64,000 nt of DNA from Luteibaculum sp964627445. Lineage in GTDB: Bacteria > Bacteroidota > Bacteroidia > Flavobacteriales_D > Luteibaculaceae. Below are positions 26,191 through 34,568 of this stretch, piece by piece (within the stretch, counting starts at the first letter, position 1; each line of letters starts with the position of its first letter). The DNA is taken from contig CAZVJF010000010.1 in the NCBI GenBank assembly GCA_964627445.1, positions 1 to 64,000 of the forward strand. Reading direction: 5' to 3'. The notes beneath the pieces were generated by a model. The model was not told the DNA's origin and did no database searches. It was given only the letters and a program-made list of their open reading frames with translations. Both the position numbers and the translations under genes were made by a program.

Positions 26191-26649
26191 ATGAAAAAGC
26201 TCCTAATCTTCATCCTATTGACGCTGCCACTGGTTTCCATGGCAGACCATAATCGCAACGGGTATTTTGCAACCATAAACATCCACACCAATATCACCTG
26301 CAGTTACGAGGTGTATGTAAACGGAGTGTTTTACGATTTGCGCAACAACCTTAGTATTTTTGATTTGCATCCTGGCGAACACCACATTAAAGTAGTGGCC
26401 CACAGCGTAAATCGCAGAGGCTACGGACGGGTACAGGTGGTATACAACAACGTGGTTTTTCTACCGCATGGAAGCGTGCTTAACGCGTGTATCAACCGTT
26501 TTGGCGATTTTGTAATCAACGAGATTGTACAGCCTCGCCAACGCGTATGCGCCCGCAGTTGCCACTTACGTCACCAACACGCATATGCGCCCCAGCGCCC
26601 ACTGCGCTCCGCCCGTGCATACCGCGGAAATGCGTGCAGACGCTGGTAG
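26191..26649 (+). CDS. Small secreted protein, PEGA-like beta segment and Arg/His/Cys-rich tail
   Basis: Encodes 152 residues with a signal peptide (MKKLLIFILLTLPLVSMA). The mature part starts with a beta-rich segment (YEVYVNGVFYD ... LHPGEHHIKVVAHS) resembling PEGA-type surface domains that carry a hairpin around a P-G-x-H-x-I motif. The last 40 residues are unusual: rich in Arg, His and Cys (CARSCHLRHQHAY ... GNACRRW). I do not recognise a family; metal or polyanion binding by the tail is only a guess. It is alone, with its own candidate promoter and terminator. Confidence 0.78.
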   Translation: MKKLLIFILLTLPLVSMADHNRNGYFATINIHTNITCSYEVYVNGVFYDLRNNLSIFDLHPGEHHIKVVAHSVNRRGYGRVQVVYNNVVFLPHGSVLNACINRFGDFVINEIVQPRQRVCARSCHLRHQHAYAPQRPLRSARAYRGNACRRW

Positions 26650-26669
26650 CTACCGAGAAACATAAAGCT

Positions 26670-26707
26670 AAAAACGCAGGAGAGCCTCAAGCTTTCCTGC
26701 GTTTTTT
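26670..26707 (+). terminator. Intrinsic terminator after secreted protein gene
   Basis: A 12-bp stem AAAAACGCAGGA/TCCTGCGTTTTT around a 13-base loop, ending in T. It lies between this gene and the convergent fabD, and the A-run on its left side could let it work in both directions. Confidence 0.9.
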
Positions 26708-26730
26708 ATTGTGAGTTAAGTTACGTGACC

Positions 26731-27606
26731 TTACAACGAAGCCACTTCCATGCTGCGTTCTATCTTTTTTACCAGGCCTTGCAATACTTTGCCGGGACCT
26801 ACTTCGGTGAAGGAAGTGGCGCCATCGGCAATCATTTGCTGTACGCTTTGCGTCCAACGCACCGGAGCCGTAAGTTGCAGGTTGAGGTTTTTCTTAATAG
26901 CCTCTGGGTCGCTCACTGCAGTAGCTGTTACGTTTTGGTATACGGGGCAAATAGGGGCAGCAAAGGCTGTTTTTTCTATGGCCGCAGCTAGCTTTTCGCG
27001 GGCGGGCTCCATCAGGGGCGAGTGAAACGCACCGCCTACGGGAAGCATCAATGCCCGTTTGGCTCCGGCTTCTTTAAGCGCTTCGCAAGCTTTTTCTACC
27101 GCTGGGGTAGCACCCGAAATCACCAATTGGCCAGGACAGTTGTAGTTGGCTGCCACTACCACACCATCTTGCTGAGCGCAAATGTCTTCTACCACCTGGT
27201 CTTCTAATCCCAGCACGGCTGCCATAGTAGAAGGTTCTACTTCGCAGGCATCTTGCATGGCCAGCGCTCGTTGGCTTACCAGTGCCAGCGCATCGGCAAA
27301 TTGCAGGGTTTTGTTGGCTACCAAAGCCGAGAACTCGCCCAAGCTGTGCCCCGCTACCATATCGGGTTGCATAGCACTGGCATTGCTGGCCGCAATGGCG
27401 CAGGAGTGTATAAAAATGGCCGGTTGCGTTACCTTGGTTTGCTTCAGATCCTCAGCAGATCCTTCGAACATTATTTTGGTGATATCAAATCCCAGAATGT
27501 CATTGGCCTGGGTAAATAGGTCTTTTACCTCTTGAGAATTTTCCCAAACATCTTTTCCCATTCCTGGGAATTGCGATCCCTGACCGGGAAAAACAAATGC
27601 CTTCAT
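26731..27606 (-). CDS. fabD: Malonyl-CoA:ACP transacylase
   Basis: Encodes 291 residues from ATG 27606 (MKAFVFPGQGSQ), the standard FabD start; a codon 21 bases upstream is also open but unlikely. FabD loads malonyl groups onto acyl carrier protein for fatty-acid synthesis. The nucleophile serine is in GHSLGEFSA (near residue 88), the catalytic histidine in GGAFHSPLM (near residue 196), and the C-terminus has the EVGPGKVLQGL motif. It is not in a fab cluster here; a terminator separates it from the upstream Bax-inhibitor gene. Confidence 0.95.
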   Translation of the reverse strand: MKAFVFPGQGSQFPGMGKDVWENSQEVKDLFTQANDILGFDITKIMFEGSAEDLKQTKVTQPAIFIHSCAIAASNASAMQPDMVAGHSLGEFSALVANKTLQFADALALVSQRALAMQDACEVEPSTMAAVLGLEDQVVEDICAQQDGVVVAANYNCPGQLVISGATPAVEKACEALKEAGAKRALMLPVGGAFHSPLMEPAREKLAAAIEKTAFAAPICPVYQNVTATAVSDPEAIKKNLNLQLTAPVRWTQSVQQMIADGATSFTEVGPGKVLQGLVKKIERSMEVASL

Positions 27607-27643
27607 CGCTTCTAAATTTTGCAGCAAAGTAAGGCATTAAAAT

Positions 27644-27670
27644 AAAAAAGCCCCACCCTAAGGTGAGGCC
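27644..27670 (-). terminator. Intrinsic terminator after Bax-inhibitor-1 gene
   Basis: On the minus strand GGCCTCACC and GGTGGGGC pair around TTAG with one bulge, followed by TTTTTT. It ends the queD-folE-BI-1 group before fabD. Confidence 0.8.
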
Positions 27671-27693
27671 AAATAATTTCTATGCATTGTTCC

Positions 27694-28404
27694 TTAATCT
27701 CTAGAACCTCCAAACAAACGGAGCAAAAATAAGAACAGGTTTACAAAGTCCAGGTACAGGGTTAGCGCACCCATAACCGCCACTTTAGAACCCATAGCAT
27801 CGTTAGGATTCACCTCCGTGGAAATTTGCTTTAGCTTTTGCATGTCGTAGGCAGTAAGCCCTGTAAAAATGGCTACACCTAGCAGACTAATTATGTAATC
27901 TAGCATTTCGCTTCCCATAAACCAGTTTACCACCATGGCCAGGATAATTCCTATCAATGCCATGTACAGCAGACTTCCCATTTTAGAAAGGTCGGTTTTG
28001 GTGGTGTAGCCCATAAAAGCCATCAGACCAAAGGTTCCTCCCGTAATTAAAAAGGTAGTCCAAATGGTGGCAGCCGTATAAGCTAGGAAAATAAAGCTAA
28101 GGCTAATGCCCATAATGGCCGCGTACACTATAAAGGTGGTCACCAAGGCCATGGGCGACATTTTGTGCAAACGTGCCGACATGAGTAGTACCAACCCAAG
28201 CGGAGCAAACATTACAATGTAGCCCAAAGCATTAAGTCCCGATTCGCCAACTAATAATCCAACCAACTCTGGAGTTGTTCCAAACCAATAGGCTAAGGCT
28301 CCGGTAATGGCCAATCCACCCGTCATATACGTGAAAACGCGTTGCATAAAAACGCTGGCGTTGGCGCTTTGGCTATACGATAGGGTTTCTTTCTGGTAAT
28401 TCAT
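27694..28404 (-). CDS. Bax inhibitor-1/YccA family membrane protein
   Basis: Encodes 236 residues with seven hydrophobic spans. The family's signature is seen near the C-terminus, FTGLTAYDMQKLKQI, and in the last span LYLDFVNLFLFLLRLFG. The conserved Asp residues in these two motifs fit the pH-sensing di-aspartyl site described for bacterial BI-1 homologues, which leak calcium. The physiological role in bacteria is unsettled. It lies 16 bp after folE on the same strand and before a terminator, so it probably ends that operon. Confidence 0.92.
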   Translation of the reverse strand: MNYQKETLSYSQSANASVFMQRVFTYMTGGLAITGALAYWFGTTPELVGLLVGESGLNALGYIVMFAPLGLVLLMSARLHKMSPMALVTTFIVYAAIMGISLSFIFLAYTAATIWTTFLITGGTFGLMAFMGYTTKTDLSKMGSLLYMALIGIILAMVVNWFMGSEMLDYIISLLGVAIFTGLTAYDMQKLKQISTEVNPNDAMGSKVAVMGALTLYLDFVNLFLFLLRLFGGSRD

Positions 28405-28420
28405 GATGTAAAAATATCTT

Positions 28421-29077
28421 CTAGTTCAAGTCCGAAGATATTAAGGAAATGAATTCGTTCCGCGTATTATCCTTTAAAAATTCACCGGTAAAGGCACTGG
28501 TGGTCGTTACAGAGTTTTGCTTTTGCACACCGCGCATTTGCATGCACATGTGCTGTGCCTCTATAACCACCGCTACGCCAAGCGGACGTAGCGTTTCTTG
28601 TATGCAATCGCGAATTTGATTGGTAAGACGCTCTTGTACCTGCAGTCTGCGTGCAAAGGCATCTACTACACGTGGAATTTTAGATAATCCAACGATTTGG
28701 CCATCGGGTATATAGGCGACATACGCTTTGCCAAAAAACGGAAGCATGTGGTGCTCGCACATCGAGTAAAGCTCTATTTCTTTTACGAGCACCATTTGGC
28801 GGTACTCTTCTTTGAACATAGCCGACCTTAAAATTTCGGACGGATCCAAATCATAACCATGGGTTAAAAATTGCATGGCTTTAGCAACACGTTCCGGTGT
28901 TTTTAATAATCCCTCGCGATGGGGGTCTTCGCCAATTTCCTTAATTACCCCATGGTACAAAGAAGAAAGCTTATCGATGCTCTCATCGCTGTATTTATCT
29001 ATCCGTTCGTAGGCCTCTTCAGCACTGTTTCCGTTCTTACTCACCGTAGTATTCTGCAAAATTGTTTCTGGTTTCAT
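28421..29077 (-). CDS. folE: GTP cyclohydrolase I
   Basis: Encodes 218 residues. FolE converts GTP to 7,8-dihydroneopterin triphosphate, the first step to folate and to queuosine. Zinc ligands are visible as the Cys and His of YSMCEHHMLPFFGK and the later Cys in IEAQHMCMQMRGV; the substrate-binding region follows (SVTTTSAFTG). From ATG 29077 the gene overlaps queD by 41 bp; a GTG at 29044 would shorten the overlap to 8 bp and drop 11 poorly conserved residues. The pairing with queD suggests shared supply of the dihydroneopterin intermediate. Confidence 0.95.
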   Translation of the reverse strand: MKPETILQNTTVSKNGNSAEEAYERIDKYSDESIDKLSSLYHGVIKEIGEDPHREGLLKTPERVAKAMQFLTHGYDLDPSEILRSAMFKEEYRQMVLVKEIELYSMCEHHMLPFFGKAYVAYIPDGQIVGLSKIPRVVDAFARRLQVQERLTNQIRDCIQETLRPLGVAVVIEAQHMCMQMRGVQKQNSVTTTSAFTGEFLKDNTRNEFISLISSDLN

Positions 29078-29459
29078 AAAGCTTTACACAGTGCAGTTGG
29101 CACCCTAATTTTTCTTTGATTAAAGGATCTAGTATATTCCAAATGGCCACGGTTAGGTTTTCGGTAGAGGCCATCACGCCTTTCATAAACGGAACATCTA
29201 AGTTAAGGTTCTTATGATCTAGCTTATCGGTCACCGCTTCTTTAATCAAATCACTTAAAGCTTTCAAGTCACAAACATAACCAGTCTCTTGGTTTGGTGA
29301 ACCTTTTACGGTGACAAAGAGGTCATAATTGTGGCCATGCCAATTTTCGTTAGCGCACTTGCCGAAGATCTCATGGTTTTTTTCTGCAGACCAGTTTTCG
29401 TTCCACAATTTGTGGGCTGCATTAAAGTGTTCTCTGCGGGTAATGTAAATCAAAGCCAT
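29037..29459 (-). CDS. queD: 6-carboxytetrahydropterin synthase (QueD/PTPS family)
   Basis: Encodes 140 residues. The zinc histidines are in EHFNAAHKLW and NWHGHNYDLFV, the catalytic cysteine in FGKCANENWHGH, and the catalytic His and Glu regions in DHKNLNLD and KLYETRNNFAEY. The enzyme acts on dihydroneopterin triphosphate, FolE's product, in queuosine synthesis; Bacteroidota members can be hard to separate from true PTPS. It is the first gene of the queD-folE-BI-1 operon. Confidence 0.93.
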   Translation of the reverse strand: MALIYITRREHFNAAHKLWNENWSAEKNHEIFGKCANENWHGHNYDLFVTVKGSPNQETGYVCDLKALSDLIKEAVTDKLDHKNLNLDVPFMKGVMASTENLTVAIWNILDPLIKEKLGCQLHCVKLYETRNNFAEYYGE

Positions 29460-29505
29460 GGAGGTTGGTTTTTTAAGGGGTGTTTCTTGCGTATTGCCAA
29501 AAGGC

Positions 29506-29513
29506 TATTTTTG
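29506..29513 (+). promoter_or_regulatory. Candidate -7 box of hldD (TATTTTTG)
   Basis: Matches TAnnTTTG, 16 bases before the hldD ATG. A weak TTTC stands about 20 bases upstream. Confidence 0.4.
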
Positions 29514-29517
29514 CCAA

Positions 29518-29525
29518 CAAAAGTA
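29518..29525 (-). promoter_or_regulatory. Candidate -7 box of queD operon (TACTTTTG on minus strand)
   Basis: Exact TAnnTTTG on the minus strand, about 58 bases before the queD start. It lies back to back with the hldD box, 4 bases apart, so the two promoters would share one short regulatory interval. Confidence 0.4.
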
Positions 29526-29529
29526 GTGT

Positions 29530-30495
29530 ATGATCGTAGTTACTGGTGCGGCAGGATTTATTGGAAGTTGTTTAGTATCCGGCTTACTAAAAGAGGGATA
29601 CAAAGACCTGGTTCTTGTAGACGACTTTAGTCGCGAAGATAAGGCGGGAAATTATTCCAATAAAAACGTTACAGCTACCATAGAACGCACTGCGTTTGTT
29701 TCTTGGCTCAGGGATAACCAAAACCAAGTACAATTTGTTTTCCACCTGGGTGCAAGAACGGACACTACAGAGTTTGACTACGACATTTTCGAGGAGCTGA
29801 ACATTGCCTACAGCAAGGCGGTTTGGCAAGTTTGTGTGGAATTTGGTATTCCGCTGGTCTACGCCAGTAGCGCTGCTACTTACGGATTGGGAGAACACGG
29901 TTACTTAGACAGCCACAGTATCGTTTCCAAACTAAAACCGCTAAACCCCTACGGAGAATCTAAAAACGAATTCGACAAGTGGGTGTTAGACCAAGAGCGC
30001 TTTCCTCCCTTTTGGGCAGGCTTAAAGTTCTTTAATGTGTACGGCCCCAACGAATACCATAAAGGAAGAATGGCATCGGTAATCTTGCATGCCTTCAAAC
30101 AAATTCAAGAAACTGGAGGGGTAAAGCTGTTTCGCTCGCACCACGAAGACTACGAAGATGGCAAGCAACTGCGCGATTTTGTCTATGTGAAAGACGTGGT
30201 ATCGGTTTGCACCTTTCTTATGGAAAACCGCCCAAATAGCGGCATCTACAACCTGGGAACCGGTAAAAGCCGTACTTTCTTAGACTTGGCAAAAGCCGTA
30301 TTTAAAGCGCTAGATAAAGAGCCTCAAATAGGTTTTATAGACACCCCGAAAGACATTCGCGATAAGTACCAGTATTTTACCGAGGCCAAAATGGGCAAAC
30401 TGCGCGATGCGGGTTTTGAGGCACCGTTTACTTCCTTAGAAGAAGGGGTGAGCGATTACGTGAAAAATTACCTGGTTCCAGGCGAGTATTATTGA
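29530..30495 (+). CDS. hldD: ADP-L-glycero-D-manno-heptose 6-epimerase-like protein
   Basis: Encodes 321 residues of the extended short-chain dehydrogenase family. NADP-binding GAAGFIGS starts at residue 6; the active site has SSAATYG and the Tyr-x-x-x-Lys pair in NPYGESKNEFD. HLGARTDTTE, FFNVYGPNEYHKGRMASV and KLFRSHHEDYEDGKQLRDFV are features of the RfaD/HldD branch. The enzyme makes the heptose precursor of the LPS core. No other heptose genes are nearby. The last 7 bases overlap the convergent MerR-type gene. Confidence 0.92.
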   Translation: MIVVTGAAGFIGSCLVSGLLKEGYKDLVLVDDFSREDKAGNYSNKNVTATIERTAFVSWLRDNQNQVQFVFHLGARTDTTEFDYDIFEELNIAYSKAVWQVCVEFGIPLVYASSAATYGLGEHGYLDSHSIVSKLKPLNPYGESKNEFDKWVLDQERFPPFWAGLKFFNVYGPNEYHKGRMASVILHAFKQIQETGGVKLFRSHHEDYEDGKQLRDFVYVKDVVSVCTFLMENRPNSGIYNLGTGKSRTFLDLAKAVFKALDKEPQIGFIDTPKDIRDKYQYFTEAKMGKLRDAGFEAPFTSLEEGVSDYVKNYLVPGEYY

Positions 30496-30830
30496 TCTAA
30501 GAGCTGTTTCAGCTCCAAAAGATAGCTGCGCACGGTATTGAGTTTTTCTACCGCTTCGGCCTTAGAAGCCACCGCATTCCTATCATTTTTAAGTTGTTCT
30601 TTGGCACCACTAAGCGTGTATCCCTTCACCTTCACCAGGTAGTGAATGGTTTTAAGGTTCTCAATGTCGCTTTTGGTAAAAAGGCGATTCCCTTTTTTGT
30701 TTTTGTGCGGTTGGATCACCTCAAACTCGCTTTCCCAGTAGCGAAGGATGGAGGCATTAACCGCTAGCATATCGGCTACCTCAGAAATAGACCAGTATAA
30801 TTTTTCTGTAGGCCGTTTTTTCCAGGGCAT
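30489..30830 (-). CDS. MerR-family transcriptional regulator
   Basis: Encodes 113 residues: a winged-helix MerR DNA-binding domain (WSISEVADMLAVNASILRYW ... RLFTKSDIENLKTIHYLV) and a C-terminal coiled-coil dimer helix (VASKAEAVEKLNTVRSYLLE). There is no effector domain and no cysteine for metal sensing. It sits 12 bp after the M23 peptidase gene and is probably in the same transcript. Its targets are unknown. Confidence 0.9.
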   Translation of the reverse strand: MPWKKRPTEKLYWSISEVADMLAVNASILRYWESEFEVIQPHKNKKGNRLFTKSDIENLKTIHYLVKVKGYTLSGAKEQLKNDRNAVASKAEAVEKLNTVRSYLLELKQLLDQ

Positions 30831-30842
30831 GTGGGGCTGGGG

Positions 30843-31814
30843 TTAGTCGAAAGACTGGTTGGCGCTCGAAGAGAGCTCAATCATACGATCGTATTCTTCT
30901 GGTGTAAGGTCGTTAAAGAAGAAGTTAATCGGGTTAATTTTCTTGTTGTCTTTAAACACTTCGTAGTGCAGGTGGGGCGCTGTGGAGGTTCCCGTAGAGC
31001 CAACATAACCAATCACGTCACCACGTTTTACTTGTTGGCCGTTAGATACGTTAAAAGCGCTCATGTGAGCATACAAGGTTTTGTACCCGAAGTTGTGCTT
31101 TAAAATAATGTGGTTTCCGTAACCTCTGCGGCTGGCTTTTACGCGTTCTACAGTGGCATCACCCGTAGCGTAAATGGGCGTTCCGGTAGGCGCAGTAAAG
31201 TCCATACCGTAGTGCATTTTGCGGGTTTTATATATTGGGTGGATACGGTATCCGAAGCCCGAGGCCATACGTGTTAAATCTTTGTTGGAAATCGGTTGGA
31301 TGGCGGGAATGGAGGCCAGCATTTCCTTTTTGCGCTTGGCAAGATCAATAACCTCGTCAAAACTTTTGCTTTGGATGTAGAGGTCGCGAGAAATACGATC
31401 GATACGCGAGCGTGTTTCTACTACCAGATCACTAAATTTATATCCTTCCAATTGGCTGTAGCGATCTACACCACCAATACCTGCGTTTCGTACTGTTTTT
31501 GGAATGGGATCGGCTTCAAAAATTACGCGGTAAATGTTGTTATCGCGCTTCACCACATCCTTCAATACATCATTAATTTCATCAACCTTTTTATTCAGCA
31601 AAGAGTACTGAAGCTGCAACTGCTTATTTTCGCGCTTTAAGGCACGCTCTTTGGGCGAGTCGAAAAAGGTGTAAGCCAGAAAAATAATGATGCTCGCAAA
31701 AACCAAACCCGTAATGAGCGTAGAACCAATTCGCTTTAAGTGATCCTTAAAGCTTAAATTGATTTTCTCGTAGTTGAGGGTGTTAGGGTTATAAATGTAC
31801 TTGTGTTTAGACAT
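30843..31814 (-). CDS. M23-family (LytM) cell-wall metallopeptidase, membrane-anchored
   Basis: Encodes 323 residues. One membrane span (about residues 33-50) is followed by a periplasmic coiled coil (about 55-165) and a C-terminal LytM domain. The zinc ligands are complete: His201 and Asp205 in HYGMDF and His283 in PHLHYE, with His250 in LYAHMS, so the enzyme is probably active rather than a degenerate EnvC/NlpD type. It should cut peptidoglycan cross-bridges. It is divergent from alaS and leads an operon with the MerR-type gene. Confidence 0.93.
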   Translation of the reverse strand: MSKHKYIYNPNTLNYEKINLSFKDHLKRIGSTLITGLVFASIIIFLAYTFFDSPKERALKRENKQLQLQYSLLNKKVDEINDVLKDVVKRDNNIYRVIFEADPIPKTVRNAGIGGVDRYSQLEGYKFSDLVVETRSRIDRISRDLYIQSKSFDEVIDLAKRKKEMLASIPAIQPISNKDLTRMASGFGYRIHPIYKTRKMHYGMDFTAPTGTPIYATGDATVERVKASRRGYGNHIILKHNFGYKTLYAHMSAFNVSNGQQVKRGDVIGYVGSTGTSTAPHLHYEVFKDNKKINPINFFFNDLTPEEYDRMIELSSSANQSFD

Positions 31815-31844
31815 TCCCTGATTTTGGTTATCTCACGATTCGTG

Positions 31845-31852
31845 CAAAAGTA
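31845..31852 (-). promoter_or_regulatory. Candidate -7 box of M23 peptidase operon (TACTTTTG on minus strand)
   Basis: Exact TAnnTTTG on the minus strand, 30 bases upstream of the peptidase ATG. No good -33 box is seen. Confidence 0.45.
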
Positions 31853-31875
31853 TAAAAAAATCTCTCTAATAACTG

Positions 31876-31883
31876 TACTTTTG
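31876..31883 (+). promoter_or_regulatory. Candidate -7 box of alaS (TACTTTTG)
   Basis: Exact TAnnTTTG, 44 bases before the alaS ATG and 23 bases from the divergent M23 peptidase box. Confidence 0.45.
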
Positions 31884-31927
31884 GGGCATCTAAACGGGTG
31901 TTACCGCGCCATTTACAGCATAAAACT

Positions 31928-34540
31928 ATGACAACGAACGAAATTCGCGATCGATTCCTCGAATTTTTCAAAAGCCATGGGCACGACCTACAACAATCGG
32001 CTCCAATCGTAAATAAGGACGACCCTTCGCTGATGTTTGTTAATGCTGGAATGAACCAGTTTAAGGATGTTTTTCTGGGCAACGAAAAACCCAAACATCC
32101 ACGCGTAACCAACTCCCAAAAATGTTTGCGGGTATCGGGTAAACATAACGATTTAGAGGAAGTAGGCGTAGATACCTACCACCACACCCTTTTCGAGATG
32201 TTGGGCAACTGGTCTTTTGGCGATTATTTCCAAACCGAAGCCATAGATATGGCTTGGAAATTCCTAACCCAAGAGCTAAAAATAGCCCCAGAAAACCTAT
32301 ATGCAACCTATTTCGAAGGACACCAAGGGGATGGCCTGGAGGCCGATACCGAAGCCAAGAATTTATGGTTAAAATACCTACCCGAGGAGCGCATTCTTAA
32401 GGGTAATAAAAAAGACAACTTCTGGGAAATGGGCGATGTAGGCCCCTGCGGTCCCTGTAGCGAAATCCACATTGATGTGCGGCCACAGGCAGATCGCGAG
32501 AAGGTGTCTGGAGCTTCTCTGGTAAATCAAGATCACCCACAGGTTATAGAAATATGGAATCTGGTATTTATTGCCTACAACCGCTTTGCCGATGGGTCGC
32601 TTAAACCACTACCGGCCAAGCACGTAGACACCGGCATGGGCCTGGAGCGTTTGGCTATGGTGCTACAAGGCAAAATGGCTACCTACGACATCGACCTCTT
32701 TGCGAAATTTATTGCCTATTTGGAGGAGGTAAGCGGTAAAAGGTATGGGCATACCGATACGAAACCCGATGTAGCGTTTCGGGTGATTGCCGATCACATC
32801 CGTGCCATAGCTTTTGCAATAGCCGATGGCCAACTGCCGAGCAACACAGGTGCGGGCTACGTTATTCGTAGGATATTGCGCAGAGCCGTGCGTTTTGGCT
32901 ACAGCTTTTTAGATTTCAAAGAGCCATTTTTGTACGCTATGGTGCCCACATTGGTACATGAAATGGGTGGATATTTTGATGAGCTCAAAAAGCAAGAGCA
33001 GTTTATAATTAAGGTAATTCGGGAAGAAGAACTCGCTTTTTACAAAACCTTATCGGCAGGGATTCAAAAATTGCAGCAGTACATGGAGGAATTTGCTGCT
33101 AATAAAGATTTGCCAGGCGAAAAAGCCTTCGAGCTCTACGATACCTTCGGTTTTCCGTTTGACCTTACCCAATTGATATTGCGCGAAAATGCCTGGAAAA
33201 CAAGCGAGGCTGGATTTAACAAAGCCATGGATGCGCAAAAGAATCGCAGTAAAAAAGCCGCGGCTCAGGACGTAGCCGATTGGGTGGAACTTAAGGCGGG
33301 TGAACAAACCGAGTTTGTAGGTTATGATGCCCTTACTTGCGAAACGCAAGTATTGCGTTATCGCAAGGTGTCGCAAAAAGGCAAAGACTTTTATCACCTG
33401 GTGTTGGCAAAAACGCCCTTTTATCCGGAGGGCGGTGGACAGGTTGGTGATAGCGGTGTGTTGCAATTGGGTACCGAGAAAATTGAGGTGCTTACCACCA
33501 AGAAAGAGAACAATCTGATTCTACATATCTGCGAGCAACTTCCACAAGATCTTAGCTTGGAATGTACGGCTTTGGTAGATGCTGAAAAACGCGATGCCAC
33601 TAAGAAGAACCACACCGTAACCCACCTGATGCATTTGGCATTGCGCGAGGTATTGGGCAAGCATGTTGAACAACGCGGATCTTTGGTAGAACCGGATTAT
33701 ATGCGTTTTGATTTCAGCCACTTTGAGAAACTAAAGCCCGAAGAAGCTGCCGCGGTTGAGAACCGTGTTAATGCCATGATACGGGAGAACATAGCCCTGG
33801 AAGAATTTCGCGCAATACCTAAAGCTCAAGCCGAAGAAATGGGCGCTATGGCCTTGTTCGGAGAAAAATATGGCGATACCGTACGGGCCATACGCTTTGG
33901 ACCTTCGGTAGAGCTTTGTGGAGGTACGCACGTAAAGGCTACAGGAGAAATTGCGCTAGCTAAAATAGTATCTGAAGGAAGTGTTGCCGCGGGTGTACGC
34001 AGAATAGAGGTGAAGACAGGTAAGGCCGCCCTAAACTGGTACAACGATCAGCTGGCGGAGTTGAACGCGGTTAAAGGTTTGTTCAAAAACTCTAAAGACA
34101 TCACCAAAGAAGTAGCTACGGTTTTAGAGAAAAATAAGAAGCTAGAGCAACGCATTAAGGCGCAGGAAGAGAAAGAGAAACAAGCGTTTAAAGATAATTT
34201 ATTGCGTGCTAAAAAGCCGCTCGCTAATGGCTTAGAGTTTGTAAGCTACGCAGGTGCAATGGATGGTGGATCGGCTAAGGACGTTGCCATACAGTGTAAA
34301 AATCAGGAAAATCTGGTAGCGGTGTTGGCTGTAAGCGATAAAGATAAAGCGATGGTGCACATTGCTTTGGGCAAGAATGCCATAGATAAAGGCCTGGATG
34401 CAAAAGCCTTAATAAAAGAAACCGCCCCACTCATTAAAGGAGGGGGCGGTGGACAAGCCGCAATGGCTTCTGCAGGAGGTAAGGACACGTCCAACCTATC
34501 TGCAGTAATTTCTAAAATTGAGGACTTGGTGAGTCAGTAA
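31928..34540 (+). CDS. alaS: Alanine-tRNA ligase
   Basis: Encodes 870 residues from ATG 31928 (MTTNEIRDRFLEFFKSHGH), the usual AlaRS start; the frame is open 30 bases further up but that would place the start at the promoter. The class II aminoacylation domain holds SLMFVNAGMNQFKDVFLG and GMGLERLAMVLQ. The editing domain has the zinc-site motifs HTVTHLMHLAL and CGGTHVKATGE. The C-terminal C-Ala domain ends with the glycine-rich GGGGGQAAMASAGG. All domains are present and full length. Confidence 0.97.
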   Translation: MTTNEIRDRFLEFFKSHGHDLQQSAPIVNKDDPSLMFVNAGMNQFKDVFLGNEKPKHPRVTNSQKCLRVSGKHNDLEEVGVDTYHHTLFEMLGNWSFGDYFQTEAIDMAWKFLTQELKIAPENLYATYFEGHQGDGLEADTEAKNLWLKYLPEERILKGNKKDNFWEMGDVGPCGPCSEIHIDVRPQADREKVSGASLVNQDHPQVIEIWNLVFIAYNRFADGSLKPLPAKHVDTGMGLERLAMVLQGKMATYDIDLFAKFIAYLEEVSGKRYGHTDTKPDVAFRVIADHIRAIAFAIADGQLPSNTGAGYVIRRILRRAVRFGYSFLDFKEPFLYAMVPTLVHEMGGYFDELKKQEQFIIKVIREEELAFYKTLSAGIQKLQQYMEEFAANKDLPGEKAFELYDTFGFPFDLTQLILRENAWKTSEAGFNKAMDAQKNRSKKAAAQDVADWVELKAGEQTEFVGYDALTCETQVLRYRKVSQKGKDFYHLVLAKTPFYPEGGGQVGDSGVLQLGTEKIEVLTTKKENNLILHICEQLPQDLSLECTALVDAEKRDATKKNHTVTHLMHLALREVLGKHVEQRGSLVEPDYMRFDFSHFEKLKPEEAAAVENRVNAMIRENIALEEFRAIPKAQAEEMGAMALFGEKYGDTVRAIRFGPSVELCGGTHVKATGEIALAKIVSEGSVAAGVRRIEVKTGKAALNWYNDQLAELNAVKGLFKNSKDITKEVATVLEKNKKLEQRIKAQEEKEKQAFKDNLLRAKKPLANGLEFVSYAGAMDGGSAKDVAIQCKNQENLVAVLAVSDKDKAMVHIALGKNAIDKGLDAKALIKETAPLIKGGGGGQAAMASAGGKDTSNLSAVISKIEDLVSQ

Positions 34541-34568
34541 AACTCAAGTTTTGGGGAGCGCAGAAGGT

